From the NCBI GenBank assembly GCA_001312325.1, contig BBDJ01000018.1, positions 1 through 64,000 on the forward strand: DNA of 64,000 nt, written 5' to 3'. Under the pieces are notes generated by a model, which made no database searches, was not told where the DNA came from, and worked only from the letters and a program-made list of their open reading frames with translations. A program made the translations under genes and the position numbers. Of this stretch, positions 1-12,276 are shown in pieces. Numbering within the stretch: position 1 is the first letter of the stretch; each line of letters begins with the position of its first letter. The stretch comes from Lysinibacillus pakistanensis. Its GTDB lineage: Bacteria; Bacillota; Bacilli; Bacillales_A; Planococcaceae.

Positions 1-339
1 TTTACTTTATTTTCAGCGTCACCTCTTGGCGACTCATTAATAATATCAATATTCTATAACTATGTCAACACTTTCTCAAAAGAATTATATTATTTTTTTA
101 TAATTAACTATTTCATTCCTATACTATCTTAGTATTAGAAAATTAATAACATACTTTTTAACGTCGTATGAACTATAATTGAATTTTGCTTTTTTTTAAA
201 AAATCGGAGACAGTTAAACAAAAGTAGTTAACACCTAATTTTTTTATTTTAAACTTTGACTGAGGTAACGGACCATTCTCAATCCTTATGAAACCATATT
301 TCCTTTTATTTTTTCGAGGTAAGTTTCGTGCCCATTTCT
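1..339. other. AT-rich stretch without a recognisable gene
   Basis: Very AT-rich sequence at the left edge. I see no supported reading frame, RNA gene or clear repeat. It adjoins the decayed transposase to its right and may be flanking or non-coding remnant of that element. Confidence 0.4.
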
Positions 340-680
340 ATAGTACTGCTTTTAAGTGCCTACTAATTTGTAGTTTATATGAAGTTGTGTTAAAGAAATA
401 TACGATCACCCCAATGTACATCCGATTGTGCACAGTTTGCTCGCTTTGCCCGTAGAGCTTTTTAATATTCAGATGCTGTTTCATCCACTTAGCAACTTCA
501 TCTCACCCAGTACTTGGATACGAAGAAATGGATTTTTGTCATCATTTTGCACATGCCAATGAGTATCATTTCATCCGTTAACACCAATACTTCATATGAT
601 TCAATCACACGTGTTTCGGCGTTTTATCGTAAGGGTGGGACAAAGAAAAATCCATCATCGATTCTCGATCTTCACATCAT
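340..680 (-). pseudogene. decayed IS4-family transposase fragment
   Basis: Read on the minus strand, this stretch gives broken pieces that look like the C-terminal part of an IS4-type transposase. One segment (about 350-490) begins WMKQHLNIKKLYG and continues as a hydrophobic tail, which matches the family pattern KW(I/V)KQHL.I..(F/L)YG. An upstream segment (about 530-620) contains RVIESYEVLVLTDEM, at the place where the family has the strand preceding its RWxIE-type catalytic region. Several stops and frame changes interrupt it. No terminal inverted repeats or target duplications were found, so it is a remnant. The overlapping plus-strand frame at 514-744 is its shadow. Confidence 0.5.
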
Positions 681-836
681 TTTAAAAGATGTATTAAAAA
701 AATACAGTCTCTTTCCTTATAAAACTTACCTTCTTTGCTCATAGAAAAATCCCCTCTAGGCAGAATTGTATTGACTATTACTGTAGCCATTTTTCAACTC
801 CTACATTAGAAGGGATAATACATCCTCATATTGCCT

Positions 837-1918
837 TTATAAATTTGTAATAATACGTGAAATATAGAATGTACGATTTTTCCCTAAATCAAAAATCTCA
901 CCTGAAAGGCATAGTTTGATAAGTGGTCGTGTTGGTGCAAATTTATTTACAAACATTACTTCTCCGCGTTCCAAATTAGACAATTCTACGATTGTTCCTA
1001 TTGGTAGGTCAGCAACAATATCAATAAGTGCTCGAACTACTTTGATATCAAATTTTCCAAATTCGGATTCATTAATCATTTCGATTACTTTAAAAGATGA
1101 TTGTTTAGCTCTATATACACGTTCGCAAGTCATTGCATGAAATACATCTGCAACTGCTATAATTTGAGCAAACATCGAAATATTTGCGATTTTCTCAGCC
1201 TTTGGGTAACCGCTTCCGTTTAAGCGTTCATGGTGTTGAAATATGGCTTCCTTCATTGTATCTTTTAAGATTGTTAAATCCTTGACCATATTATAACTAT
1301 ACGTCGGATGCTTATAAATTTCGTTAAATTCCTGCTCCGTTAAGGTTGTTTTCTTATCGCGAATCCGAGGGTGAATTTTTGCCATTCCACAATCAGCTAA
1401 CAGTCCCCCAATTGCAACTTGAATGGTTGTTCCTCTATCATAGCCTAATTTTTGTGCTATCACTGCTGAAATCAATGCCGTTGCAACACAATGATGATAT
1501 AAATAATCTTTAGGGTTTGAATACTCATTTAAATCAAAAATGATTGTTCGATCCTCTAACACCATTTCCACTAACGGCAAAATAATTGAACGTGCTTTGG
1601 CAATATCAACTTTTGCACCAGCTTCCCAATTTTTAAATTCCTTTTTAAATTGTTCAACAGAATTATCATAAACCTCTTAAACGTTGGAACAGCCTCAGGT
1701 GGTGCAACTAATTCGGTATCATTGACCTCTGATTGATGGTCCGTGCCATCCTTGTAAACAGAAACTCTTGAAATATTAAAAGCAAAAAAAACTTGTAAAT
1801 GCTCATGGGAAATGATTGTGTTTTTAAATATTATAGGATATTGTGTGTTTGCAAAAATATCCTCTGAAATTACTTTACCTACACGCAACTCCGATATTGG
1901 GACATGTATAGTTTCCAT
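837..1918 (-). CDS. HD-GYP-type phosphohydrolase-like protein (one frame break)
   Basis: Restored length is 360 residues. The N-terminal piece (1571-1918) is a roughly 110-residue lead domain. The C-terminal piece (837-1580) carries an HD-GYP-like core with HHERLNGSGYP, followed by an ADVFHAMT helix, as in enzymes that hydrolyse cyclic di-GMP. The position where the family normally has the metal-binding HD doublet (LLHDIGK) reads LLADCGM, so the histidine is absent and activity is doubtful. The two pieces join if one T is restored near 1677 (AAA read as AA on the coding strand). It lies downstream of gyrA on the same strand but behind gyrA's terminator, so it is probably a separate unit. Confidence 0.8.
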
Positions 1919-2012
1919 GCAGTTAACACCTCTTCACTATTTCTCTTGCTTTAACAGTTAATTTCATTTTATCATGGAATTCAAAATAATTACTTATTTT
2001 TCATGAATTATG

Positions 2013-2056
2013 CTAAAAAAACCGATGAACGGCAATTTTAGCTGCCGTCATCGGTC
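2013..2056 (-). terminator. intrinsic terminator of gyrA
   Basis: On the minus strand a 13-base-pair stem (ACCGATGACGGCA pairing with TGCCGTTCATCGGT, one mismatch) is followed by a run of Ts. It sits directly after the gyrA stop codon. Confidence 0.85.
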
Positions 2057-2062
2057 CCTTTA

Positions 2063-4533
2063 TTATTCTTCTACTTCATCATTTTCTTCAATAGGCTCAT
2101 CTTCTTTTTCAACTTTTGCTACAGTTGCAACAAGCTCGTCATCCCCTAAACGAATTAAACGAACTCCCTGTGTACTACGACCAATTAATGAAATATCATT
2201 GACATCCATACGAATCAACATGCCATTAATGGTAATAAGCATTAAATCCTCAGATCCATCAACAGTTTTTACAGCTACCATTGGACCGTTTTTATCAGTG
2301 ATTTGCATGGTTTTCAACCCTACACCACCACGGCTCTGCAAACGGTATTCTTCTTCAGAAGTACGTTTACCGTATCCTTTTTCCGTAACAACTAGGATTT
2401 CCTGACCTGGCTCTATAATTTCCATACCAACTACTTCATCACCATCACGTAGTTTGATACCACGCACACCGCCTGCAGTACGTCCCATTGAACGAATATC
2501 ATCTTCTTGGAAACGAACAAGCATCCCATCACGAGTACCAATTATAACTTGCTTGTCGCCATCTGTTAAACGAACTGAAATGAGATCATCATCTTCTCGT
2601 AAACTAATAGCTATTAAACCATTGGTGCGGATATTAGCAAATTGAGATATTGGTGTACGCTTTGTAATCCCTGTCTTAGTAGTAAAGATGAAGTATGCCT
2701 CTTCATCATCAAATGAACCTACACGGATCATTGCTGTTACTTTTTCACCTTTTTCAATATTAAGTAAGTTAACAATTGGTAATCCCTTCGCTGTACGACC
2801 GAATTCTGGAATCTCATAACCTTTTGCTCTAAATACTTTTCCTTTTGAAGTGAAAAATAAAATTGTATCATGTGTGGATGTGTTCATAAGGTGCTCTACA
2901 AAATCGTCTTCATTTGTACCCATACCTTGCACACCACGACCACCACGCTTTTGACTGCGATATGTGTTTGCAGCTAGACGTTTAATATATCCATTATGCG
3001 TTAAGGTTACGACCGAATTTTCAACTGGAATTAAATCTTCGTCCTCAATCATTTCTATACCGCCAGAAGTAATTTCAGTTCGGCGTTTATCGTTAAAACG
3101 TTCTTTCAATTCTAAGATTTCTGTACGAATAATATCGACAATTTTCGCTTCATCTGCAAGAATTGCCTTCAACTCAGCAATTAGTACTTGAAGCTCTTGA
3201 TATTCAGCTTCAATTTTTTTCACGCTCTAATCCACTTAAACGGACTAAACGCATATCTAAAATTGCTTGTGCTTGACGTTCCGATAAATTAAAACGCTCC
3301 ATTAATTGTGGTTTCGCTTCTTCACCACTACGAGAACCACGAATAATAGCAATAATTTCGTCGATATGATCAAGTGCAATACGCAAACCCTCTAAGATAT
3401 GCGCACGATCTTCAGCTTTCCTTAAGTCAAATTCTGTACGACGACGAATAATAACCTTTTGGTGCTCTAAATAATGATGCAACATCTCTTTAAGGCCCAT
3501 CACTTTTGGCTGACCATTTACTAAAGACAGCATATTAATACCGAAGCTCGATTGCATTGCTGTTTGTTTATATAAATTATTTAATACTACATTGGCATTC
3601 GAATCTTTACGTATTTCTATGACTACTCGCATACCACGACGATCAGATTCATCACGTAGATTTGTAATACCTTCAACTTTTTTTATCGCGTACAAGCTCT
3701 GCTATTTTTTTCAATAAGCTTAGCTTTATTTACTTGGTACGGTAACTCATGAATAAGAATTGTTTCCTTACCATTCGATTTTTGTTCAATCTCTACTTTC
3801 GCACGAATAATAATTGAGCCACGACCTGTTTCGTATGCACGACGAATACCGCTTCGACCTAAAATTAATCCACCCGTTGGAAAATCAGGTCCAGATGATT
3901 TCCATTAATTCTTCAGTCGTAATGGCAGGATTTTCAGAAAGTGCTATTACCGCATCTATCGTTTCCCCAAGCTGATGTGGTGGAATATTCGTGGCCATAC
4001 CAACAGCAATCCCTGCCGCTCCATTTACTAATAAGTTAGGATAACGACTTGGTAGCACAATAGGCTCTTTCTCTGAACCATCATAGTTATCTGTATAGTC
4101 AATTGTATCTTTATTAATATCGCGAAGCATTTCCATAGCAATACGAGACATACGTGACTCCGTATAACGCATTGCAGCTGCTCCATCACCATCCACAGAT
4201 CCAAAGTTACCATGACCATCAACTAACATGTAACGATAGCTGAAATCTTGCGCCATACGAACCATCGCATCATAGATAGAAGAGTCACCATGTGGGTGGT
4301 ATTTACCCATTACATCCCCAACGATACGTGCGGATTTTTTTGTATGCTTTATCTGCTGTATTCCCAAGCTCCTGCATACCATATAAAATACGGCGGTGTA
4401 CAGGTTTTAATCCATCACGCACATCAGGTAATGCACGTGAAACAATTACACTCATTGCATAATCAAGAAAGGATGTTTCAATTTCTTCTGTGATATTAAC
4501 TCCTTTAACACCGGAGCGTTCTTGTTCTGACAA
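2063..4533 (-). CDS. gyrA: DNA gyrase subunit A (frame-broken by sequence errors)
   Basis: GyrA is the DNA-cleaving and rejoining subunit of gyrase, working with GyrB to supercoil DNA. The pieces cover the whole family: N-terminal [20 protein letters not shown], the winged-helix region with [28 protein letters not shown] split around the active-site Tyr domain, and the six-bladed C-terminal DNA-wrapping domain with repeated RG.GV/RT.GGVRGI motifs. Restored length is 822 residues. The start is TTG at 4533, eight bases after GGAGG. Frame breaks: one extra base in each A7 run at 3214-3220, 3678-3684, 3705-3711 and 4335-4341, and two bases missing near 3893. It ends in an acidic tail. It follows gyrB by 25 bases, so the two are co-transcribed. 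Confidence 0.97.
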
Positions 4534-4558
4534 AGTGTAGACCTCCTCTCAAGAAAAA

Positions 4559-6496
<1,938 letters not shown>

Positions 6497-6587
6497 CTAC
6501 TCCTTCATAACATCATTTGTGTAAATGAATGAACAGTCAACCGAGCTGACTATTACCATTCTTTTGTAATCTAAAAAACTACCCGGG

Positions 6588-7705
6588 TTAACTTTCTTCA
6601 ATCGCTCCTTGTTTCACGTGGAACAGCTGTGCATGCTCCATTGTCTCATGATGAATTCCATCAACACTTGTAGTCGTTACAAAGGTTTGAACCTCACCCT
6701 GAATGGTATTTAATAAATGCGATTGGCGATAATCGTCGAGTTCCGACAATACATCATCTAAAAGTAGTATGGGTGTTTCATTTGTTTCTTGTTTAATTAA
6801 TTCGATTTCAGCAAGTTTTAATGAAAGAGCGGTAGTACGTTGTTGCCCTTGCGAACCATAAGTCTGTACATCATAGCCGTTTACTAAAAACTGCAAATCA
6901 TCTCGATGTGGCCCCACTAATGTTACTCCTCGATCAAATTCTCGTTCCTTAGCTTCAACCAGCTTTTTATGCAAGAAGTTTTCAATTTCACTGGAAGTAT
7001 GATGCTTTTCTATACCAGCTACAGTGCGATAGTTGATAAGCAATTTTTCCTTCTCTTGTGAAATACCTCCGTGAATTGGTTCTGCCCACTCTTGCAATAA
7101 ATCCATAAATTGAAATCTTTTTCGAATAATTTGGGTAGCAGCGTGAATATATTGTTCATTATAGACCTCATACATCACGGTATCTGTCATTGTTTTTCCT
7201 TGATTCATTTTTAAATAGTGGTTACGTTGTTTTAAAATTTTTTTGAAAGGTTAATAAATCATGTAAATAAACAGGCGAAATTTGCCCAATCTCCATATCA
7301 ATAAAACGTCGTCGTATTTGCGGACTCCCTTTTACAACATTCAAATCCTCGGGAGCAAACATCACGACATTCATTTGACCAATATAATGACTAAGGCGAC
7401 TTTGCTCTATATGATTAATCTTACCCTTCTTACCTTTTTTTGTAATCGTAAGCTCTATTGGTAAAATGCCATGCCTTTTTTTGAACGGCCCCTTCTATTT
7501 TACCATAGTCTGAATCCCAACGTATCAATTCTTTATCGTTCGTCGTTCGGTGGGATTTAGCCATCGCCAATACGTAGATAGACTCCATTACATTTGTTTT
7601 TCCTTGCGCATTTTCACCAATGAAAACATTAATTTTTGGAGAGAATTTTAAAGCTAAGGCATCATAGTTACGGTAATTTGTTAGTTTTAACTGCTCTATA
7701 TGCAT
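6588..7705 (-). CDS. recF: DNA replication and repair protein RecF (frame-broken)
   Basis: RecF is an SMC-like ATPase that helps load RecA at gaps and stalled forks. The N-terminal piece shows the Walker A motif [15 protein letters not shown]. The C-terminal piece shows the ABC signature region [16 protein letters not shown] and the Walker B segment [13 protein letters not shown]. Restored length is 371 residues. Frame breaks are one extra base in the runs at 7476-7482 and 7238-7244; the run at 7435-7441 is also seven long but fits the frame. It starts 3 bases after the yaaA stop, the usual dnaN-yaaA-recF-gyrB arrangement. A parS-like site lies inside its 3' end. Confidence 0.96.
6610..6625. 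promoter_or_regulatory. parS-like ParB loading site in recF
   Basis: TGTTTCACGTGGAACA. Its reverse complement TGTTCCACGTGAAACA fits the Bacillus parS consensus TGTTNCACGTGAAACA at every position. It lies within the coding 3' end of recF, close to oriC, where ParB/Spo0J sites cluster in Bacillales. The consensus is from established knowledge; function here is inferred. Confidence 0.8.
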
Positions 7706-7708
7706 ATC

Positions 7709-7933
7709 TTACTGTCCAGTGGATCCAACAATACGAAATCGACCACATCCAGGAATATTAACAATGTCTCCGTCACGTAATTTACGACCGCGGCGATCAT
7801 CCACTTCTCCATTTACATATACATCATTTTCTTGTAAAAACCATTTCGCCATACCACCTGAGCTAATCGCATCAGTCATTTTTAAAAGTTGCCCTAACGT
7901 GACAAACTCTACATCAATTTCTATGTCCTTCAT
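7709..7933 (-). CDS. yaaA: S4-domain RNA-binding protein YaaA
   Basis: A short protein of 74 residues made almost wholly of an S4 RNA-binding domain, with the conserved block NGEVDDRRGRKLRDGDIV. It always sits between dnaN and recF in Bacillales and is linked to ribosome maturation in B. subtilis (established knowledge). I chose ATG 7933 rather than the upstream TTG 7951, because GGAGGGG lies at normal spacing before the ATG and the TTG falls within that ribosome-binding site. The frame is intact. Confidence 0.92.
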   Translation of the reverse strand: MKDIEIDVEFVTLGQLLKMTDAISSGGMAKWFLQENDVYVNGEVDDRRGRKLRDGDIVNIPGCGRFRIVGSTGQ

Positions 7934-7999
7934 AGCTGTGTTCCCCTCCAAATTCAGACTGTCTATCTCTCTATCATACCTAAAATTTCATCATAAGTA

Positions 8000-8030
8000 A
8001 AAAAAAGATAGCCGCAATTAGCGACTATCC
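8000..8030 (-). terminator. intrinsic terminator after dnaN
   Basis: On the minus strand the stem GATAGTCGC / GCGGCTATC with a five-base loop is followed by a T run. It lies between dnaN and yaaA, so part of dnaN transcription should end here. Confidence 0.8.
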
Positions 8031-8089
8031 TAATGTTTTCAAAGTCAATACAGTCCATTTTGTTTTTCCATCGAACGTACTTTAAATTA

Positions 8090-9227
8090 TTAATACGTAC
8101 GTACAGGTAAAATTAACTGTAGTATTGCATCATCATGAACAGAACGTAAAATAAATGGTCTCATTGCTCCTGTAAATTGGATGACGACATCTTGACCATC
8201 GATGGCTTTTAATGCCTCCATCATATATTTCGCACTAAAGGAAATTTTTAAGTTCTCCCCTTCAAGTAATTCTACTGGAATCTCCTCTTGTACTTTACCG
8301 ATTTCTGGAGAATTAGAAGAAACTTCAACAGCTTGGTTGTCTAGAATTTCAAAACGCACAACATTATTACGATCACCTCGAGCAACGAGCGAAGCACGAT
8401 CGATTGCTTGTAATAATGATTTTCCATTAATCGTTACATTTGTTTGATACTCTTCTGGAATTAAACGTGTTGTATCTGGGTAGTTCCCTTCTAGTAAACG
8501 AGAGAAGAACAATACTTCTCCAGTTTTAAATAACACCTGTTGGCTCGTAATAACAATTTGAACAAGGTTAGTTGAATCTTCTAATACTTTATTTAACTCA
8601 TTTAGGCTTTTCCCTGGAATAACGACACTATGTTCAACTTCAGGTAAGTTTTCTAGCTGAACTTTTCGTCTTGCCAATCGGTGACTATCTGTTGCAACAC
8701 AGATTAATGCTTCATTTTTTTATTTGCCAGTTTACACCTGTCAACACAGGTCTGCTTTCTGAAGTAGCAACAGCGAATACTGTTTCACGAATAATAGACT
8801 TTAATAGGTCAGCTGGAATAGTAAATTTTTGATCTTCCGTTAATTCAGGTAGTAATGGATATTCTGTAGCATCTGATCCAATTAAATGGAATTCTGATTT
8901 CCCAGAACGAATATGCGTTTGGAAACCAGGTGTTACGTTGATTTCAACCTCATTTGTTGGCAATTTACGAACGATTTCATTAAACATACGGGCTTGAACA
9001 ACAATTGATCCTGTCTCTGTAATATGAATAATTTGTTGTCCATCTTCTTCCACTGGAATAAACGTTTGAATCGTAATATCAGCATCACTACCAGTTAAGC
9101 GAACTCCTTCCTCAGTAACATCAATTTTTATCCCCGTTAAAATAGGTATCGTTGTTTTGGAGCTTACAGCTTTCATGACATCATTTAAACCTTCTAATAA
9201 ACGGTCACGTAAAATATCAAATTTCAT
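8090..9227 (-). CDS. dnaN: DNA polymerase III sliding clamp, beta subunit (frame-broken)
   Basis: The ring-shaped clamp that tethers DNA polymerase to DNA. The N-terminal piece (8712-9227) starts MKFDILRDRLLEGLNDVMKAV and spans the first domain and part of the second. The C-terminal piece (8090-8677) carries the rest and ends with LILPVRTY, the typical C-terminus that packs near the hydrophobic protein-binding pocket. Restored length is 378 residues, as usual for the family. One extra base in the run at 8715-8721 splits it. It lies downstream of dnaA across the unwinding part of oriC. Confidence 0.97.
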
Positions 9228-9235
9228 TTTCGTTT

Positions 9236-9396
9236 TCCCTCACATATTTATATTATTTATTTATATAAAATAAAAAAGATATAGTAATAGGCTCTGTGGA
9301 TTTGTGGATAAGTGTATTTAAGTGAACAAAATCAGTCTATCCACATGTAGATAGACTGTGTATAAGTTTGTGTTTAAATAATTGAATTGTCCACAG
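9236..9396. other. oriC, dnaA-dnaN part: DnaA boxes and AT-rich unwinding region
   Basis: On the minus strand two adjacent DnaA boxes, TTATCCACA (9303-9311) and AATCCACAG (9294-9302), are followed by a short GC-containing spacer. Next comes TATTACTATAT (about 9279-9289), which fits the DnaA-trio pattern, and then a stretch of A/T only down to about 9245. Further box-like sequences are at 9337-9345 and 9387-9395. This order matches the B. subtilis unwinding region between dnaA and dnaN, where DnaA melts the duplex (established knowledge). Assignment here is by pattern only. Confidence 0.88.
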
Positions 9397-9397
9397 A

Positions 9398-10748
9398 TTA
9401 TTTACCTAACATGCTTCTAATTTGCTTAATATCTTGTTGTAGTTGAACATCATTTTTCAACATGGAAGATATTTTTTCGTGAGCATGTATAACAGTAGTA
9501 TGATCCCGTCCACCAAATTCTTCGCCAATTTTCGGCAGCGAAAAATCTGTTAATTCGCGGGATAGAAACATCGCAATTTGACGCGGGAAAGCTATTAATT
9601 TTGTACGTTTTTTTGGCAGCAAAATCTTCTAAACGTATATTAAAATGCTCGCCTACTGCATTTTGAATGTCTAATATTGTGACAGTTCGCGGCTTCGAAT
9701 TAGGAATGATATCCTTTAATGCTTCTGCAGCCAAAGTAGCATTAATATCCTTGTTTACTAGTGATGAATAGGCAACGACGCGAATAAGCGCACCTTCAAG
9801 CTCCCTAATATTGGAGTCGATCTGGTTCGCAATATAGAGCATTACCTCATTTGGCACTTCTAAACCGTCAGCCTTTGCTTTTTTTCGAAGGATGGCGATA
9901 CGAGTTTCCAAATCTGGTGGTGCAATATCTGTGATTAATCCCCATTCAAAACGAGAACGTAAACGGTCTTCCAGAGTCGGAATTTCCTTTGGAGGACGGT
10001 CACTGGAAATAACAATTTGTTTCGATTCTTCATGCAATGTATTAAAAGTATGGAAAAATTCTTCCTGAGTTGATTCTTTTCCAGCTAAAAATTGAATATC
10101 ATCAATTAGCAGTACATCTACATTGCGGTATTTGTTTCGAAAATCGAGTGCCTTATTATCTCGAATTGAGTTAATAAATTCATTTGTAAATTTTTCAGAT
10201 GATAAATAGACTACCTTGGCATTTGGGTTATGTTCTAAAACATAATGACCAATTGCATGCATTAAGTGTGTCTTGCCAAGCCCTACTCCCCCATAAATAA
10301 AAAATGGGTTATAAGCTTCGCGGGTGCTTCAGCCACAGCCAGGGAGGCAGCGTGTGCAAAGCGGTTACCAGAGCCAATAACAAACGTATCAAAAGTATAC
10401 TTCGGGTTTAACATACCTGGTGAAATATCATGGTGATCGTTATTTTTTTGCTTGGATGATCGGCGCTGGTAAATCAAAATCGTCCGAATCCTGGTTTTTT
10501 TTGAACAACAAATTTAATAAGCAAGTCTTCGCCTGTAAGCTCCGTTAATATACCTGTAATCAAATGAATATAATGATTCTCAAGCCAGTCTCGAGCAAAC
10601 GAATTTGGCGCGGCTATTGTAACAGTAGAACCACTACCATTATAAGTAAGTAGTTTCGTAGATTTTAGCCACGTTTCGAAGCTTGGTTTAGAAATTTTTG
10701 TTCAACTTGAGCCAGGACATTGTTCCATAGTTCTTCTAAATGTTCCAA
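9398..10748 (-). CDS. dnaA: chromosomal replication initiator DnaA (frame-broken)
   Basis: DnaA binds oriC boxes and opens the origin. Restored length is 449 residues. Domain I begins [17 protein letters not shown]; the AAA+ domain has the Walker A block [15 protein letters not shown], the Walker B block [14 protein letters not shown] and the arginine-finger region [11 protein letters not shown]; domain IV has [15 protein letters not shown], the box-recognition signature. The start is TTG at 10748, preceded by AAAGGAG at eight bases. Frame breaks: extra base at 9608-9614, 10443-10449 and 10495-10502; missing base near 10319 and in the T5 run at 10695-10699. It is divergent from rpmH across oriC. 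Confidence 0.97.
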
Positions 10749-11160
10749 GCTGCTAATCTCCTTTACAGTTCAATACATTTACAACAAAAAAAATAGTGCA
10801 TTTATAAAAGGGAAAATACGTTCATTTTACACTTCATCCACAAACTAACAAGCTGTGGATAAAAGTTAACCAAAGGCTGTGATAAAAATTATCCACAGCA
10901 TATCAACAGTTGTGGATAAAATAAAAGTCAATTTTAGTTTTCAACAAAGTGAAGCACAGTAATCGTATCAGAAAAACAAAGCTATTTCAATAGTTTACGA
11001 AACTTATCCACATACCATTCATTTATGCACTTATGAGTTGTCCACAGCCTCTGTTTATGTGAAAAAGCTGTAGATAAATGTTGTGGATAAAAAAACATGC
11101 AAAAAATACTATACACAACTCTGTGTAAAAAAAACAAGCCCCCTGTGGATAATTATTTTT
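10749..11160. other. oriC, upstream DnaA-box cluster
   Basis: Exact 9-mer DnaA boxes TTATCCACA/TGTGGATAA occur at 10854-10862, 10889-10897, 10911-10919, 11004-11012, 11082-11090 and 11144-11152. One-mismatch copies are at 11038-11046 and 11069-11077. The region lies between divergent dnaA and rpmH and has no gene. It corresponds to the upstream half of the bipartite Bacillus origin, which also controls dnaA transcription (established knowledge). Confidence 0.92.
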
Positions 11161-11312
11161 ATGTAAGAGGCAGATATAGGGTATGAAGACTAAAATAGCA
11201 AAGCTAACATAATTGAGAAAGTCTCATTGAACAAAAAGCAGCAAATAAACTGGCGTAAAAATAGTAGATGCGAGATGTAAACTTGTTTGACGAAAGAAAT
11301 TTGTGAAATTCA

Positions 11313-11342
11313 TTGACAAAACAACTAGATGCTTTATATAAT
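11313..11342 (+). promoter_or_regulatory. promoter of rpmH
   Basis: TTGACA at 11313-11318 and TATAAT at 11337-11342 are separated by 18 bases. This is a consensus vegetative promoter about 50 bases before the rpmH start. Confidence 0.85.
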
Positions 11343-11396
11343 ATTCAGGTCTGTATGTTGAAAAATTCAACTTTCATTCAGGAGGTGTCTATATAA

Positions 11397-11532
11397 ATGA
11401 AACGTACTTACCAACCAAAAAAAACGTAAGCACAGTAAAGTTCACGGTTTCCGCGCGCGTATGAGCACGAAAAACGGTCGTAAAGTTCTTGCTGCTCGTC
11501 GTCGTAAAGGAAGAAAAGTTTTATCAGCATAA
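11397..11532 (+). CDS. rpmH: 50S ribosomal protein L34 (frame-broken)
   Basis: L34 is a 44-residue basic protein of the large ribosomal subunit. The sequence starts MKRTYQPKK after GGAGG and ends GRKVLSA. Between them, [19 protein letters not shown] is recognisable once one A is removed from the run at 11417-11424 (8 As where 7 fit). It is the first gene of the rightward rpmH-rnpA-spoIIIJ-jag series and has its own consensus promoter and a terminator. Confidence 0.95.
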
Positions 11533-11539
11533 AATAAGT

Positions 11540-11570
11540 CCACTGAGCCACATCAGTGGTCTTTTTTTTC
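11540..11570 (+). terminator. intrinsic terminator or attenuator after rpmH
   Basis: The stem CCACTGA / TCAGTGG with a six-base loop is followed by C and eight Ts. It lies between rpmH and rnpA and would lower rnpA transcription relative to rpmH. Confidence 0.85.
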
Positions 11571-11632
11571 TTTATTTTTAGTAAAGCTAGAAATGAGGAT
11601 CAAAAGATATTATTTATTAGCAGGTGAAAGTA

Positions 11633-11977
11633 ATGAAAAAACGCCAACGAGTAAAGAAGAATGAGGATTTTCAAAAGGTGTTTAAAAATGGTAAATCTTT
11701 CGCTAATCGTCAGTTTGTCGTTTATTTTCTGATGAAAGAGGGACAAACTGAATTTCGCATAGGTTTATCAGTAAGCAAGAAGCTTGGGAATGCAGTTACC
11801 CGCAACCAGATTAAACGCTATATTCGACAAAGTATTCATGAGATAAAGGACGAGCTTAAGCCGAATATAGACTATGTTATTATCGCCAGACAACCGGCGG
11901 CCACTATGGATTTTCATGATGTGAAACAAAGTTTGCAGCATGTACTACGAATCGCAAAGGTATTGAAGAAAACGTAA
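11633..11977 (+). CDS. rnpA: ribonuclease P protein component
   Basis: The protein subunit of RNase P, which binds the catalytic RNA and helps trim the 5' leader from tRNA precursors. It shows [19 protein letters not shown] at the N-terminus and the conserved RNR-type motif in [17 protein letters not shown] chose ATG 11633, giving 114 residues, because the alternative GTG at 11624 overlaps the AGGTGAAAG ribosome-binding site. The frame is intact. It sits between rpmH and spoIIIJ. The 299 bases that follow are AT-rich and hold no gene I can see. Confidence 0.95.
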   Translation: MKKRQRVKKNEDFQKVFKNGKSFANRQFVVYFLMKEGQTEFRIGLSVSKKLGNAVTRNQIKRYIRQSIHEIKDELKPNIDYVIIARQPAATMDFHDVKQSLQHVLRIAKVLKKT

Positions 11978-12276
11978 TACAGATGGTAACCAAAGTGGAA
12001 AAAGCGCCTTATTTTTTTGAAGTATTTCTTTTGTAAAATAAAGCGGGAGAATACGCATAGGGGTATTTGGTAATGAGGTTTCACAGCAATATATGAAGAA
12101 TTAGTAACAGTACTTAAGTAAATAAGCGTATATTGTTAGAATATTTAGTAGAGTGAAACATGATAGACATGATAAAATAACTGATAACTTTATTCAGCAA
12201 AAAAACAAAAAAAATGAATAGAGTAGCACGAATATAGATTTAGAAAAAGTGAATAGTATTTGTAGGGGGAAGAAGG

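Noticed and set aside
514..744. 76-residue plus-strand open frame
   Set aside because: It lies opposite the decayed transposase, has no ribosome-binding site and reads as the shadow of that remnant.
4415..4445. Additional parS-like match TGCACGTGAAACA in gyrA
   Set aside because: Only the right half matches the consensus; the left half is lost and the bases encode conserved GyrA residues.
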